Positions 44,501-53,055 of a stretch of DNA of 64,000 nucleotides are shown piece by piece. A program made the position numbers and the translations under genes. The stretch comes from SUG1106 sp051883095 (GTDB lineage: Bacteria; Bacillota; Clostridia; Peptostreptococcales; Anaerovoracaceae): assembly GCA_051883095.1 (NCBI GenBank), contig JBJETB010000007.1, forward strand, positions 24,911 to 88,910, given 5' to 3'. How positions within the stretch are numbered: position 1 is the stretch's first letter; each line of letters opens with the position of its first letter. A model generated the notes under the pieces. The model did no database searches, was not told where the DNA came from, and worked only from the letters and a program-made list of their open reading frames with translations.

Positions 44501-44577
44501 CGGGATGTGGCTCAGTTTGGTAGAGCGTTGCGTTCGGGACGCAAAGGCCGCAGGTTCGAATCCTGTCATCCCGACCA
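44501..44577 (+). tRNA. tRNA-Pro (anticodon CGG)
   Basis: Cloverleaf: acceptor CGGGATG/CATCCCG, D arm GCTC..GAGC, anticodon stem TTGCG/CGCAA with loop TTCGGGA (anticodon CGG), T loop TTCGAAT. CCA is encoded at 44575-44577. Discriminator base is A, as expected for proline. Confidence 0.97.
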
Positions 44578-44582
44578 GATAA

Positions 44583-44626
44583 AAACCGCTGTAACCTTGC
44601 ATTTGCAGGGCTTCAGCGGTTTTTTG
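44583..44626. terminator. Terminator after tRNA-Pro
   Basis: AAACCGCTG pairs with CAGCGGTTT around a 22-nt loop, followed by a T run. The minus-strand sequence also ends in TTTTT, so it may serve the convergent MFS gene. Confidence 0.85.
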
Positions 44627-44682
44627 CTTTGTGTGGAAATTGTTCTTTTATTGCCAGTCAGATTAGTTCCGCTAACATTTGG

Positions 44683-45873
44683 CTAACTCTCCCCTTCCCC
44701 GTTCTGCCTGAAAAATACAATCAGCAGCACTGCAGCCAACATGGACATGGCAGCACCGAAGAGGAAAGGCACAGCGGTTCCGAAGCTGTCCCACAGGAAT
44801 CCGCATATGACGCTGGCAGGCAGCAGTGCTATTCCGGAAACCGTAGAGTGAAGTCCCAGCATGGTTCCTTTCAGCTGGGCAGGAGCGATTTCCGCAATCA
44901 AAGCCCGTTCAACCCCTGCAGTCATGGCGGTAAATACGCCGTAAACAGCAAATATCATTACGAATGCCGGTGCAGATGATGCGAAAGCAAAACCTGTATA
45001 AACTGCACTGAAAAGCAGATATCCGCAGGTCAGCACACTCTTTCTGCCTACTCTGTCCGATAGTTTTCCAAAAGGCACTGCCAGCACCGATGCTGTCAGG
45101 TTGTACAGGAAGTACAGCAGTATGACGTTGGTGTCGTCGAATCCTGCGCTTTTGGCACGAAGCAGCAGGAATGTATTGGATGAGTTGCCCAGAGTAAACA
45201 GGAAAACAATCAGCAGGTACAGTTTAAGTCTGCCGTCAAGTGATGAGAACCCTGTCCAGAACCTTTCTCTCTGCTTTATCTGGCGAGGTTCCTTCTTTTC
45301 TTTAACAAAGGCGAACATCAGAAGAGCCAGCACTGTAGGCACTATGGAGACTAAAAAAATAAACCTGTATGTGTCCACCATATCCGCTCCGAAGCCGGTA
45401 CCGTCTGCCAGCCCGCGCAGCAGCATATACGAAAGTAAAATTCCAAGAGCCGAGCCCGCCATGTCCAGAGCCTTATGCACCCCGAAGGCTTTCCCTATGG
45501 TGTCGCCATCCGCACTTTCACTGACCATGACGTCACGTGGAGCTGTACGTATGCCCTTTCCCAGGCGGTCTATGACACGGGCCGTCAGTATGCCTGCCCA
45601 GCTTCCCGCAAACAGCAGAGCCAGCTTGTACAGAAACCCTGTAGCATAGCCGGCGAAAGCTATAGGCTTTTTCTTTTTGTATTTATCCGTTATATATCCG
45701 CTGAAAACCTTCAGAAGGCTGGCTGTGCTTTCCGCAATGCCCTCGATTACGCCCACCAGCGCAGGAGTCGCCCCAAAAGCCGCCGTCAGATATAATGGAA
45801 TTATCGGATACACCATCTCGGAGCTTACATCCATAAAAAAGCTTATAAGCCCGAGGAAAACAATATTGCGCAT
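44683..45873 (-). CDS. MFS transporter
   Basis: About 396 residues with 12 membrane segments. The pattern FMDVSSEMVYPIIPLYLT followed by GVIEGIAESTASLLKVFSGYITDKYKKKKP is typical of bacterial MFS drug/metabolite exporters; the helix 2-3 loop is well conserved (G-Y-I-T-D-K). Two ATGs (45879 and 45873) are possible; GAGGGGG is about 9 nt from the second, which I chose. It follows the hydrogenase gene by about 30 nt and may be co-transcribed. Substrate unknown. Confidence 0.88.
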   Translation of the reverse strand: MRNIVFLGLISFFMDVSSEMVYPIIPLYLTAAFGATPALVGVIEGIAESTASLLKVFSGYITDKYKKKKPIAFAGYATGFLYKLALLFAGSWAGILTARVIDRLGKGIRTAPRDVMVSESADGDTIGKAFGVHKALDMAGSALGILLSYMLLRGLADGTGFGADMVDTYRFIFLVSIVPTVLALLMFAFVKEKKEPRQIKQRERFWTGFSSLDGRLKLYLLIVFLFTLGNSSNTFLLLRAKSAGFDDTNVILLYFLYNLTASVLAVPFGKLSDRVGRKSVLTCGYLLFSAVYTGFAFASSAPAFVMIFAVYGVFTAMTAGVERALIAEIAPAQLKGTMLGLHSTVSGIALLPASVICGFLWDSFGTAVPFLFGAAMSMLAAVLLIVFFRQNGEGES

Positions 45874-45905
45874 GCTCATGCGCCCCCTCTCGATTATTAG
45901 TGAAG

Positions 45906-47357
45906 TTAGTAAATGTTGATAGCTTTTCTTACGTTTTCCATAATGGTTGTGTTTTCGGCATCCTCTATGTGCTCTCTCATCTCTCTGGGAGCTTCTTCAT
46001 GTCTGGCCGGATTGCCGTTACCCCCTACACATCCGCCTATGCAGGCCATACCTTCTATAAAGTTACCGTCCAGCACGCCTTTTGAAGCTTTGAGCAGAGC
46101 CGTCTTACACTGGTCAATTCCCTGGCATACCACAGGTTTATACTCAAAATCGTCAATCTCAAGCTCCTTCAGTGTCTGCTCAACTGCAGCCGCCAGCCCC
46201 CCTGTACGTGCAAACATTCTGCCGTAATATGATGCCTGATTCCACTCTGTCAGTTCCTGCTCTTTCAGCAGAATATCCCGGCTGTCAAAAAGGGCCTGCA
46301 GTTCCTCGAAGGTCATGACATAGTCCACATAGGGGCTCACTGTTTCTTTTCTGACTTCTGCCTTTTTAGCTATGCATGGTCCGATGAAAACAATTACAGA
46401 GTCAGGCTTCTGCTGCTTGACGTGTTTTGCCAGTTCCGCCATAGGCGAAAGGTTGTGGGAAATATGCTCCGCCATTTTGGGATGCTTGGTTTCGATGTAT
46501 TTTACAAAAGCCGGGCAGCATGATGATGTTAGAAAACCTTTTTCTTTCAGTTCCAGGCCTTCTTTGTAGGCTACCATTTCCGCACCTACTGCAACTTCCA
46601 GAACCTCGTCAAATCCCAGCTTTTTAATGCCTGTTATAACCTGCCCCAGAGAGGCGTAAAGGAACTGGCTGGCAATGGATGGTGCCACGATGGCTATCAT
46701 CTTGCCCTTTTCACAGTTGTCCTCTGCTTTCTTGATTTCTTTGATAATGCTTACGATGCTGGATACATCGACTGTCGCTCCAAAAGGGCACTGATATACA
46801 CAGGCTCCGCAGGAAATGCATTTTTCTTCGTCGATGGTGGCCTCTCCTCCCGGTCCCATGGAAATTGCGCCCACCTTGCAGGATCTCTCGCAGGGTCTCT
46901 GGAAATTATGTATGGCACCGTAAGGGCATTCCTTGGCACATTTGCCGCATTCAACACATTTACTCTTATCTATGGATGCGCGCTGATGCTCGTCGATGGT
47001 TATGGCATTGCGCTTGCATGCCTGCTTACAGCTATGTGCCAGGCATCCCCTGCAAAGATCCGTCACTACGTAACCTGCCTCCGGGCATTCGTCGCAGGCA
47101 ATCTTGATTACCTGGACAATGTTTTTATTATTGCGGCTGCCTCCGAGAGCCAGCCTGATTCTCTCTGCTACTACAGCCCTGTCTTTATATATGCAGCAGG
47201 TCTGAGGCGGCTCATCCTTAGGAATTACCTCGCTGGCGATTTCGTTGAATTCCGCAAAAGCATCGTTTCCCTTCCACGTCTGGTAGGCTACCTCCCTCAG
47301 CACCTTGTATTTTGTTTCCTGAACTTTATTGTCAAAAAGCTTCAATTCCAATTTCAT
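45906..47357 (-). CDS. [FeFe]-hydrogenase-like protein, group B type
   Basis: 483 residues. Two or three ferredoxin-type 4Fe-4S regions: CVECGKCAKECP, CERSCK and CISCGACVYQCP. The H-cluster domain has the three motifs: SSCCPAFVKYIE (P1), IGPCIAKKAEV (P2) and EGMACIGGCVGGNGN (P3), like the group B monomeric hydrogenases of anaerobes, which use Gly-Pro-Cys and Met-Ala-Cys-Ile variants. The second Cys of SSCCP is the likely proton-transfer residue. RBS AAAGGAG. No HydE/F/G maturases are in the window. The physiological direction (H2 production, uptake or sensing) cannot be read. Confidence 0.9.
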   Translation of the reverse strand: MKLELKLFDNKVQETKYKVLREVAYQTWKGNDAFAEFNEIASEVIPKDEPPQTCCIYKDRAVVAERIRLALGGSRNNKNIVQVIKIACDECPEAGYVVTDLCRGCLAHSCKQACKRNAITIDEHQRASIDKSKCVECGKCAKECPYGAIHNFQRPCERSCKVGAISMGPGGEATIDEEKCISCGACVYQCPFGATVDVSSIVSIIKEIKKAEDNCEKGKMIAIVAPSIASQFLYASLGQVITGIKKLGFDEVLEVAVGAEMVAYKEGLELKEKGFLTSSCCPAFVKYIETKHPKMAEHISHNLSPMAELAKHVKQQKPDSVIVFIGPCIAKKAEVRKETVSPYVDYVMTFEELQALFDSRDILLKEQELTEWNQASYYGRMFARTGGLAAAVEQTLKELEIDDFEYKPVVCQGIDQCKTALLKASKGVLDGNFIEGMACIGGCVGGNGNPARHEEAPREMREHIEDAENTTIMENVRKAINIY

Positions 47358-47469
47358 TTCTCCTTTTGATTTATTCTGATTTTATATTTAATGTCATAAT
47401 ACCACACTGTACATTAAATTTTATCATAGCAGATTTTTGCCGGTTTTACAACACCGCCGGCGCTACAAA

Positions 47470-47511
47470 CATTAAAAGAACAATGCCGGAGCTTCTGACT
47501 GCCCCGGCATC
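47470..47511 (-). terminator. Terminator after the pseudogene remnant
   Basis: ATGCCGGAGC (47483-47492) pairs, with one mismatch, with GCCCCGGCAT (47501-47510); on the minus strand TGTTCTTTTAA follows. Confidence 0.7.
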
Positions 47512-47515
47512 GGAT

Positions 47516-47673
47516 AATTTTTTTGTGCGTTTATTTGATGTAAATAATGCCTTCTTGCCATAACCTGAGTTCTTCTTTACTGAACGGAAGAACTCTACTC
47601 CGTCAAGCTTCTTTCCATCTACAGTCTTCCAGGTAACCTTGATACTCTTTTTACCAGTCCTGGTTGTATCAAA
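47516..47673 (-). pseudogene. Remnant of a C-terminal repeat domain of a surface protein
   Basis: The minus-strand frame reads GKKSIKVTWKTVDG, then KKLDGVEFFRSVKKNSGYG, KKALFTSNK, and breaks after NKRTKK into the terminator. This matches the fibronectin-like tail repeats (VTWKK-G-VDG-V-F-RS-KK-SGYG-K) common in secreted proteins of Family XIII clostridia, normally followed by KKGTRYYYKARGY, which is missing here. A stop at 47674-47676 ends the frame upstream and no start or signal sequence is visible. It is therefore a decayed fragment, not an active gene. Confidence 0.7.
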
Positions 47674-47828
47674 TTACACATCATCGTGATCAGAAATTTT
47701 CTCATTTTTGCTTTCTCCCTTCGAAAATTACTTTTGTATGGCCTCCGCACACTGGCTCTTTTTTACGCAAAAAGGCAAGTCCAAGCCTGCCTTCTAGTTA
47801 CTTAATGTTAAAAACAATTAAAATATCT

Positions 47829-48372
47829 AAAAGTAACCCTGTTTCTACGATTTTCAACGTCTCCCGGTCTTGATGGGTTTACTTTTTGCGGTGCAGTATT
47901 CCGATTGTTTGTCCCCTCGCACCTTAAAGTAAACCCTCCTTTTCATTTTTCAATGGTTTGCGGTCTCAGCAGGTTTACTTTTTGTCTGGCTGACACCATC
48001 TGCACCAAAGACACATTCCAGAAAGTAAACCTTAATTTTTAATTATCAACGTTTATAGGGATTTCAGGTTTACTTTTCCCCGAAGAAAAACTTTCACGGA
48101 GAATAAAAACGAAAAAAGCAACCTTCCGCATCCTTTTTTCAACGGGTTTCGGGCACGGAAGGTTGACAGATCAGGCAGCTCAGCTGCCGATATTTACAAT
48201 TTTATACAATTCAGCTTACATTTATTTCAAATTTGTCAACCCGAAGGTATCATGTTTCAACGGTTTCAGCCCGCGAAGGGTTGACAATCTAGCGAAGGAA
48301 GCCTTTCCATCACGACAATGTGTCAACCTTCACCTTCGAAAAATCAATGCCAACAGAAGACGAAGGGTTGAC
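47829..48372. repeat. Array of six palindromic units with a conserved TTTCAACG-like core
   Basis: Six units (starts 47829, 47926, 48022, 48120, 48233, 48321) of 45-58 bp, spaced 33-68 bp apart, period near 97 bp for the first four. Each unit is an arm, 8-15 nt, TTTCAACG or TCAATG, about 16 nt, then the reverse arm. Arms in units 1-3 are AAAGTAAACC/GGTTTACTTT; in unit 4 AACCTTCC/GGAAGGTT; in units 5-6 GTCAACC/GGTTGAC. The core after the arm includes GGTTTCGGG-like bases. Spacers differ, and several carry their own short stem (for example GGTGC..GCACC, TCTGG..CCAGA). No open frame is supported across 47700-48400. Confidence 0.88.
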
Positions 48373-48439
48373 TTTCAGTGTTTTTTAATTTATGCCACTG
48401 TGAGTATTGGAGCTTTGTGAGACCGGGCTGCCCCCGTTC

Positions 48440-50164
48440 CTATGCTCGTTCCAGCAGCACGCCGGCCTTGAACAGGTCGCCGTCAACTGTCAGCCGGAAC
48501 TCGCCGTTCATCAGCTTGGTCAGGTCCTTTGCGATGGCAAGGCCCAGGCCGCTGCCTTCAGTATTTCTGGAGGCGTCGCCTCTTGTGAACCTTTCCATAA
48601 GTTCGTCAGCGGAGATGTTAAGCTGCTCTCCAGAAATATTCTTGATTTCAAGCAGCACCTTGGAGTCCTCCGGACTGCTTATGTTCACATATACGCGGCT
48701 GCCCTCGAGAGCGTATTTGCTCACGTTGCCGAGGAGGTTTTCGATGACACGCCACAGCAGCTGGCCGTCAGCATTTACGCGAACACCGCCGGTCCCACCG
48801 CCAGCGTCATCAGCACACGTGCCCTGACCCGACAGTTCATTCTTCACGATAACAGAAAGCCCTCTTGCCGACAGCTTCTGGTCCATTTCGCCCAGGCTCT
48901 GGCTTACCAGCGCATCCAAGTCTATGGAATCCATGTGAACAGGGATTGCGCCGCTGGAAGCTTTGGCCGCTTCAAACAGGTCTTCTGTCAGCACTTTGAG
49001 GCGATGTGTCTTTTCGTCGATAATATCAAGGTACTCAGACGCATTAGGGCTGTCAAGTCCCTCAGTCTTAAGCAGGTCTATATATGAAACCATGGATGTG
49101 AGCGGAGTTTTCAGGTCGTGAGACACGTTGGAAATCAGCTCCGTCTTCATGCGCTGGTTTTTAAGCTCGTTCTGTACTGCGATGCCTGTTGCCTGGGAGA
49201 TTTCATTGATATCTGCAGCCAGTCTGTCAAGCTCGCCCCTCACACCCTGAGCATCTTCCTCTACAGGAATCTTCCAGTCCAGATTTCCGGCCTTAACCTG
49301 AGATACGCCCTCCTTGATTGCCGTAAATCTCTTCACGATGCGAGGCACGAAGATGAATATAAGCACTACCACAACAGGCAGTCCCAGCCAGGTTGCGCAC
49401 AGAAACGCGCCTGCCACGAGGATCCCGACAACTTTGGTAAGCGTACCGTCGCTTTCCTTGAAAGCTCTCCTGATTCCGCCGAAGAAGCTGCGCAGCTTCC
49501 TGAATATCCATATCGCAATTCCGCCAATTAAGGATTTTTCCCAGAACTTGTGAGCCTTAAGCTTCTTTATCAGAGGCAGGAAGCACAGCACGGTAAGCGC
49601 AATGCAGGCTGCCATACCGGCGATACACAGTCTTATGATAAAAGTATTGTTTGGTCCGAACCAGTGATCGTCGATGACATGTGGCTGGAACACATACGTC
49701 CAGGACATCATGGAGCCCAGCTTGACTATAGGCCAGCACAGAGCCACTGCTGCCGTGGCAAAACCGCAGACACCTGCTATATGAAGCTCTGACCAGAATC
49801 TGTCGAACCAGTTGAGGTGAATAGTTCCGTCCTCATTACGCGAAAAGCGTCCTGTGAGAACAGAGAGCACCACCACAGCCGCTGCAAATATGACAGCCGC
49901 AACGACCGCCCATGTTATGAGACTGGCTATCATATCGCTGAATTCATCAATATTTGGAATATACACAAGCCACGGATTATTTTCCGCCCATTCCTCTTCG
50001 CCGGTCATTTCAATATAGCTTTCCAGATCCGACATAGATGCCAGACATACTCCCAGGCTTGCCAGAATGCCGCAGGCCGTGCCGCTTACTACAGTCACAA
50101 GCCAGGCCAGACCGTACAGAGTTCCCAGACCGCCCTTATTAGTATTTTTCAATTTTGTATCCAA
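48440..50164 (-). CDS. Sensor histidine kinase with multi-span membrane domain
   Basis: 574 residues. N-terminal region with about six membrane segments and an extracellular loop (about 40-75), a HAMP-like linker, then HisKA: MKTELISNVSHDLKTPLTSMVSYIDLL (phospho-His in SHDLKTP), the N box NLLGNVSKYA, and the G box GSGLGLAIAKDL. TTG start at 50164 gives a 26-nt overlap with the response regulator gene; I see no ATG before residue 44 and no better site, so the start is uncertain. Works with the regulator encoded immediately upstream. Ligand unknown. Confidence 0.88.
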   Translation of the reverse strand: MDTKLKNTNKGGLGTLYGLAWLVTVVSGTACGILASLGVCLASMSDLESYIEMTGEEEWAENNPWLVYIPNIDEFSDMIASLITWAVVAAVIFAAAVVVLSVLTGRFSRNEDGTIHLNWFDRFWSELHIAGVCGFATAAVALCWPIVKLGSMMSWTYVFQPHVIDDHWFGPNNTFIIRLCIAGMAACIALTVLCFLPLIKKLKAHKFWEKSLIGGIAIWIFRKLRSFFGGIRRAFKESDGTLTKVVGILVAGAFLCATWLGLPVVVVLIFIFVPRIVKRFTAIKEGVSQVKAGNLDWKIPVEEDAQGVRGELDRLAADINEISQATGIAVQNELKNQRMKTELISNVSHDLKTPLTSMVSYIDLLKTEGLDSPNASEYLDIIDEKTHRLKVLTEDLFEAAKASSGAIPVHMDSIDLDALVSQSLGEMDQKLSARGLSVIVKNELSGQGTCADDAGGGTGGVRVNADGQLLWRVIENLLGNVSKYALEGSRVYVNISSPEDSKVLLEIKNISGEQLNISADELMERFTRGDASRNTEGSGLGLAIAKDLTKLMNGEFRLTVDGDLFKAGVLLERA

Positions 50165-50843
50165 TTCCCCACACCACCTTTAAATATTTTGGATTTTTCG
50201 GATCGATTTCAATTTTTTCCCTGATTCGCCTGATATGTACCGCCACGGTGTTTTCCGGACTGTAGGCCGGCTCGTTCCACACCGCCTCGTAAATCTGGCC
50301 GATGCTGAATACCCTGCCGGCGTTTTCCGTAAGGAACTTCAGAATGCCGTACTCTATAGGAGTCACGGTCACCGGCTCACCGTCTACGGTTACCAGCTTC
50401 TGGCGGTCATCTACAGTGAGGCCCCCTGAGCAGTACACCCCTTCTGCCTGCTGCCCTCCTGCGATGCTGCCAAGATTCACATATCTTCTTATCTGGGATC
50501 TGACCCTTGCCATAAGTTCCAGAGGATTGAAAGGCTTGGTCACATAGTCGTCTGCGCCTACATTGAGGCCGGTGATTTTATCGTAGTCCTCCGATTTGGC
50601 GGAAAGCATGATGATAGGGATGTTTTTTTTCTCCCTTATCTTCATAGTAGCCTGCACCCCGTCCATGTTAGGCATCATCACATCCATTATTATAAGATGA
50701 AGTTCCTGCCTGCGGGCGATATCGAGGGCCTGCACTCCGTCAAAGGCCTTGAACACGTTATATCCCTCGTTTCTGAGGTAGATTTCAATTGCTCCTGCGA
50801 TTTCTCTGTCGTCATCGCATACCAGAATGTTGATGTCAGACAT
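50139..50843 (-). CDS. OmpR/PhoB-family response regulator
   Basis: About 234 residues. Receiver domain: ILVCDDDREIAG (acidic pair), LIIMDVMMPNMDG (phospho-Asp), PIIMLSAKS and YVTKPFNP (Lys). C-terminal winged helix with VTPIEYGILKFLTENAGRVFSIGQIYEAVW and VAVHIRRIREKIE. Start at 50843: AAAGGAG is 6 nt upstream. VanR/PhoP-like; divergent from the ECF sigma operon, but a regulatory link is not shown by sequence. The 0.27-kb gap to 51115 has T-rich direct repeats such as TTCTTAA/TCTTTAA/TTCTTTA spaced about 11 bp (OmpR-type sites possible). Confidence 0.92.
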   Translation of the reverse strand: MSDINILVCDDDREIAGAIEIYLRNEGYNVFKAFDGVQALDIARRQELHLIIMDVMMPNMDGVQATMKIREKKNIPIIMLSAKSEDYDKITGLNVGADDYVTKPFNPLELMARVRSQIRRYVNLGSIAGGQQAEGVYCSGGLTVDDRQKLVTVDGEPVTVTPIEYGILKFLTENAGRVFSIGQIYEAVWNEPAYSPENTVAVHIRRIREKIEIDPKNPKYLKVVWGIGYKIEKY

Positions 50844-51064
50844 TTCTGCTCCTTTCAAACTCTCTATGGTCCTATGATAATCCACGATTATTACGAACAA
50901 GGTGGGTAAATTCTTAAGAAATCTTTAAGTTCTTTATTTATGCCTTGCTTGAATTTGCCGTCGTTTTTTGCTATAATATTTTATGTATGTGCTGCTTTCA
51001 TTGTAGCACGATATATGTCCGAGGAACATATCAAAATTTTTTTCGGACTCAAAAAAAAGTTTTT

Positions 51065-51094
51065 TGTAACCTTTCAAGGGGTTAATTTGAGTTA
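51065..51094 (+). promoter_or_regulatory. Candidate ECF-type autoregulated promoter
   Basis: TGTAACC at 51065 with a GAGTTA-like element about 17 bp on, 22 bp before the ECF sigma start. TGTAAC is a common -35 of autoregulated ECF promoters in Firmicutes; the -10 is weak. Confidence 0.35.
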
Positions 51095-51115
51095 TTAATG
51101 AAAGGAGAACGGATA

Positions 51116-51613
51116 ATGAGTGATACTTTTGTTCAGAACGAAAGTATTGAGACCGTAATCCAGCGTTACAAAGGCACAGTTTACAGCGTGGCGCTTTCAT
51201 ACACCAGCAACCGGGCAGATGCCGATGATATCTTCCAGGAGGTTTTCCTCATCTACTTCAAGGTGAAACCTCAGTTCAACGACGAAGAACATCGCAAGGC
51301 GTGGCTCATCAGAACCACCATCAACTGCTCTCTGCGCGTGGTCGAAAGTACATATCGCAAGCGAACTGTACCGATGGATGAGATGGAGGAGGGTTCATTT
51401 CAGTTTGAATCAAAGGAAGAGAACGCAGTTTATCTTGCACTGCAGGAGCTTCCGGAAAAATACAGAATTGTTCTCCAGCTCTTCTATTTCGAGGACATGT
51501 CGGTTGAATCCATCAGCAAGGCGCTTAATATCAAAGCCGGCACTGTGAAGGTTCAGCTGATGAGAGGCCGCGAAATGATGAAGACTAAACTTAAGGAGGA
51601 AGACTACCGATGA
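51116..51613 (+). CDS. ECF-family RNA polymerase sigma factor
   Basis: 165 residues. Region 2: YKGTVYSVALSYTSNRADADDIFQEVFLIYF; region 4: LPEKYRIVLQLFYFEDMSVESISKALNIKAGTVKVQLMRGREMMK. No region 3. Start at 51116: AAAGGAG upstream; the frame begins at 51098 within the RBS itself. Overlaps the next gene by 4 nt (ATGA), as sigma/anti-sigma pairs do. Target genes unknown. Confidence 0.93.
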   Translation: MSDTFVQNESIETVIQRYKGTVYSVALSYTSNRADADDIFQEVFLIYFKVKPQFNDEEHRKAWLIRTTINCSLRVVESTYRKRTVPMDEMEEGSFQFESKEENAVYLALQELPEKYRIVLQLFYFEDMSVESISKALNIKAGTVKVQLMRGREMMKTKLKEEDYR

Positions 51614-52959
51614 CTGACGATATTATTCGCAGCATGAAGGAACAGATGGTCCCGTCGGATGATGTGGTTTCAGACCTTCTTGCCAAGATCGCAGCCTGCG
51701 AAGCTTCCCCGGAAACAATGGACAATGTGGACTCCTTTGAGAGCTTCCGTGGCGAGAGTGCTGCGGCCGCTGCTTCAGAGAAGAAAGCATCGCAAGCCAG
51801 AAAATTCACAACTAAATCAATATGGTTCTATGGCACTGCCGCAGCTGCCAGCGTAATCGTGCTTCTTTCTGTTTTCTCTGTTCTTGGCGGAACAGATCCT
51901 TCGGATATAAAGAATGTTGTTGACGGTATTATTGACAATCCTAACGTCGTCGTGACGCCGGGTGGCGATACCGATAATGACCCTTCAGGAAATCCGGATG
52001 ACAATCCTTCCGTTACCGATAATGACGGTGAGCAGGACGGCAAAGATGATGAAAACGGCGGCTTCTGGTCTAACCTTTTCCACAAGGATGACAAGGATTC
52101 CAATGATGAAAAGGATAACAGCAAAGACCAGCAGGGCAACGGCAATGATAATAATAATCAGCCTTCTGATAATGATGATCCAAATGGCGGAAATTCCAAT
52201 ACTGTAGCGCCGCCGGCTCCTGATGATGATCCGGGTAATTCCAGCATCGTCACTCCTCCTGAGGAAGAAGATTCCAAGGTTACACCGGGCGCTCCGGGCG
52301 AGGCTGATATAAGCTGGGACAGAGAGATACTGGCCGAAGATTCGGTGTCCAGCATCACTATCTCAGGTACCAACTACGTGATTGAATCTGTAACCGCATC
52401 ACCGTCGGTTGCAAGTACAGAGGTGAAGACCATCTCCCTGGAGATACCGGCTACCTCGACAACCAATCACACCACCGTTAAAGCCAAGGTAAAAAAGGTC
52501 AAGAACGTATCGGAAGAACTCATGGTGGCAGTCGATGCCAACGGATTCAAGGATACACTCCTTTACACCAACAAGGATTACACCCCGGCGACTCTGGGGC
52601 AGTTCATAGGCGACGCAGGACTTCTGTCAGACACAACATTTGCCAGAGCTGTATACTGCAAGGGCGAAAAAATCGGCTATTCCTCATACCAGAGATTCAA
52701 CGTCGACGGTGTGGATGCGCTGGTTTCCAAGTACATTTTCAGCTGTGAAAATGCAGGCCTGGCAGACTACAGTTCATACAGAAACGGCAATGTGCACGTG
52801 CTTTTCAAGTCGGGCAAGAACCCTACATGTTCTGTCATCGACTTCGGTGTCAGCGACAACGGCTACCTGTACGTAAAGATGGCCTCAGGAAACGCCTTTA
52901 CCTTCCATATTGGTGAAAAGAATGCCAACGGCTTTATCAACAGTGTTACCGGTGCGTAA
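51610..52959 (+). CDS. Membrane-anchored anti-sigma factor with disordered Asp/Asn linker
   Basis: 449 residues. Cytoplasmic N terminus (about 1-75), one membrane helix (SIWFYGTAAAASVIVLLSVFSVL, about 76-98), then a low-complexity extracellular linker of about 110 residues rich in D, N, G, P and K (for example DNDGEQDGKDDENGG and NGNDNNNQPSDNDD), and a C-terminal beta-rich domain of about 215 residues that I do not recognise. The N-terminal helical part presumably holds the sigma factor. The sensing role of the outer domain is inference from its location. Confidence 0.8.
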   Translation: MTDDIIRSMKEQMVPSDDVVSDLLAKIAACEASPETMDNVDSFESFRGESAAAAASEKKASQARKFTTKSIWFYGTAAAASVIVLLSVFSVLGGTDPSDIKNVVDGIIDNPNVVVTPGGDTDNDPSGNPDDNPSVTDNDGEQDGKDDENGGFWSNLFHKDDKDSNDEKDNSKDQQGNGNDNNNQPSDNDDPNGGNSNTVAPPAPDDDPGNSSIVTPPEEEDSKVTPGAPGEADISWDREILAEDSVSSITISGTNYVIESVTASPSVASTEVKTISLEIPATSTTNHTTVKAKVKKVKNVSEELMVAVDANGFKDTLLYTNKDYTPATLGQFIGDAGLLSDTTFARAVYCKGEKIGYSSYQRFNVDGVDALVSKYIFSCENAGLADYSSYRNGNVHVLFKSGKNPTCSVIDFGVSDNGYLYVKMASGNAFTFHIGEKNANGFINSVTGA

Positions 52960-52976
52960 GCTTTAAACAGAAACTT

Positions 52977-53024
52977 AAAATCCCGTCATGAATTCCCTTT
53001 TAACAAGGAATCAGACGGGATTTT
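52977..53024. terminator. Bidirectional terminator between the anti-sigma gene and pbpA
   Basis: AAAATCCCGTC (52977-52987) pairs with GACGGGATTTT (53014-53024) and is followed by CTATTG; A/T runs flank both sides. Confidence 0.88.
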
Positions 53025-53055
53025 CTATTGTCATTTTCAGAAATTGCGTCAATTA

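Noticed and set aside
44501..44577. Integrated element at tRNA-Pro
   Set aside because: No integrase and no repeat of the tRNA 3' end within the window.
47829..48372. CRISPR array
   Set aside because: Units are palindromes whose arms diverge between units, spacers have their own stems, and no cas genes are in the window.
47829..48372. Integron attC sites
   Set aside because: The GTTRRRY/RYYYAAC core is not met (GTTGACA, GTTTACT) and no integrase or cassette genes are present.
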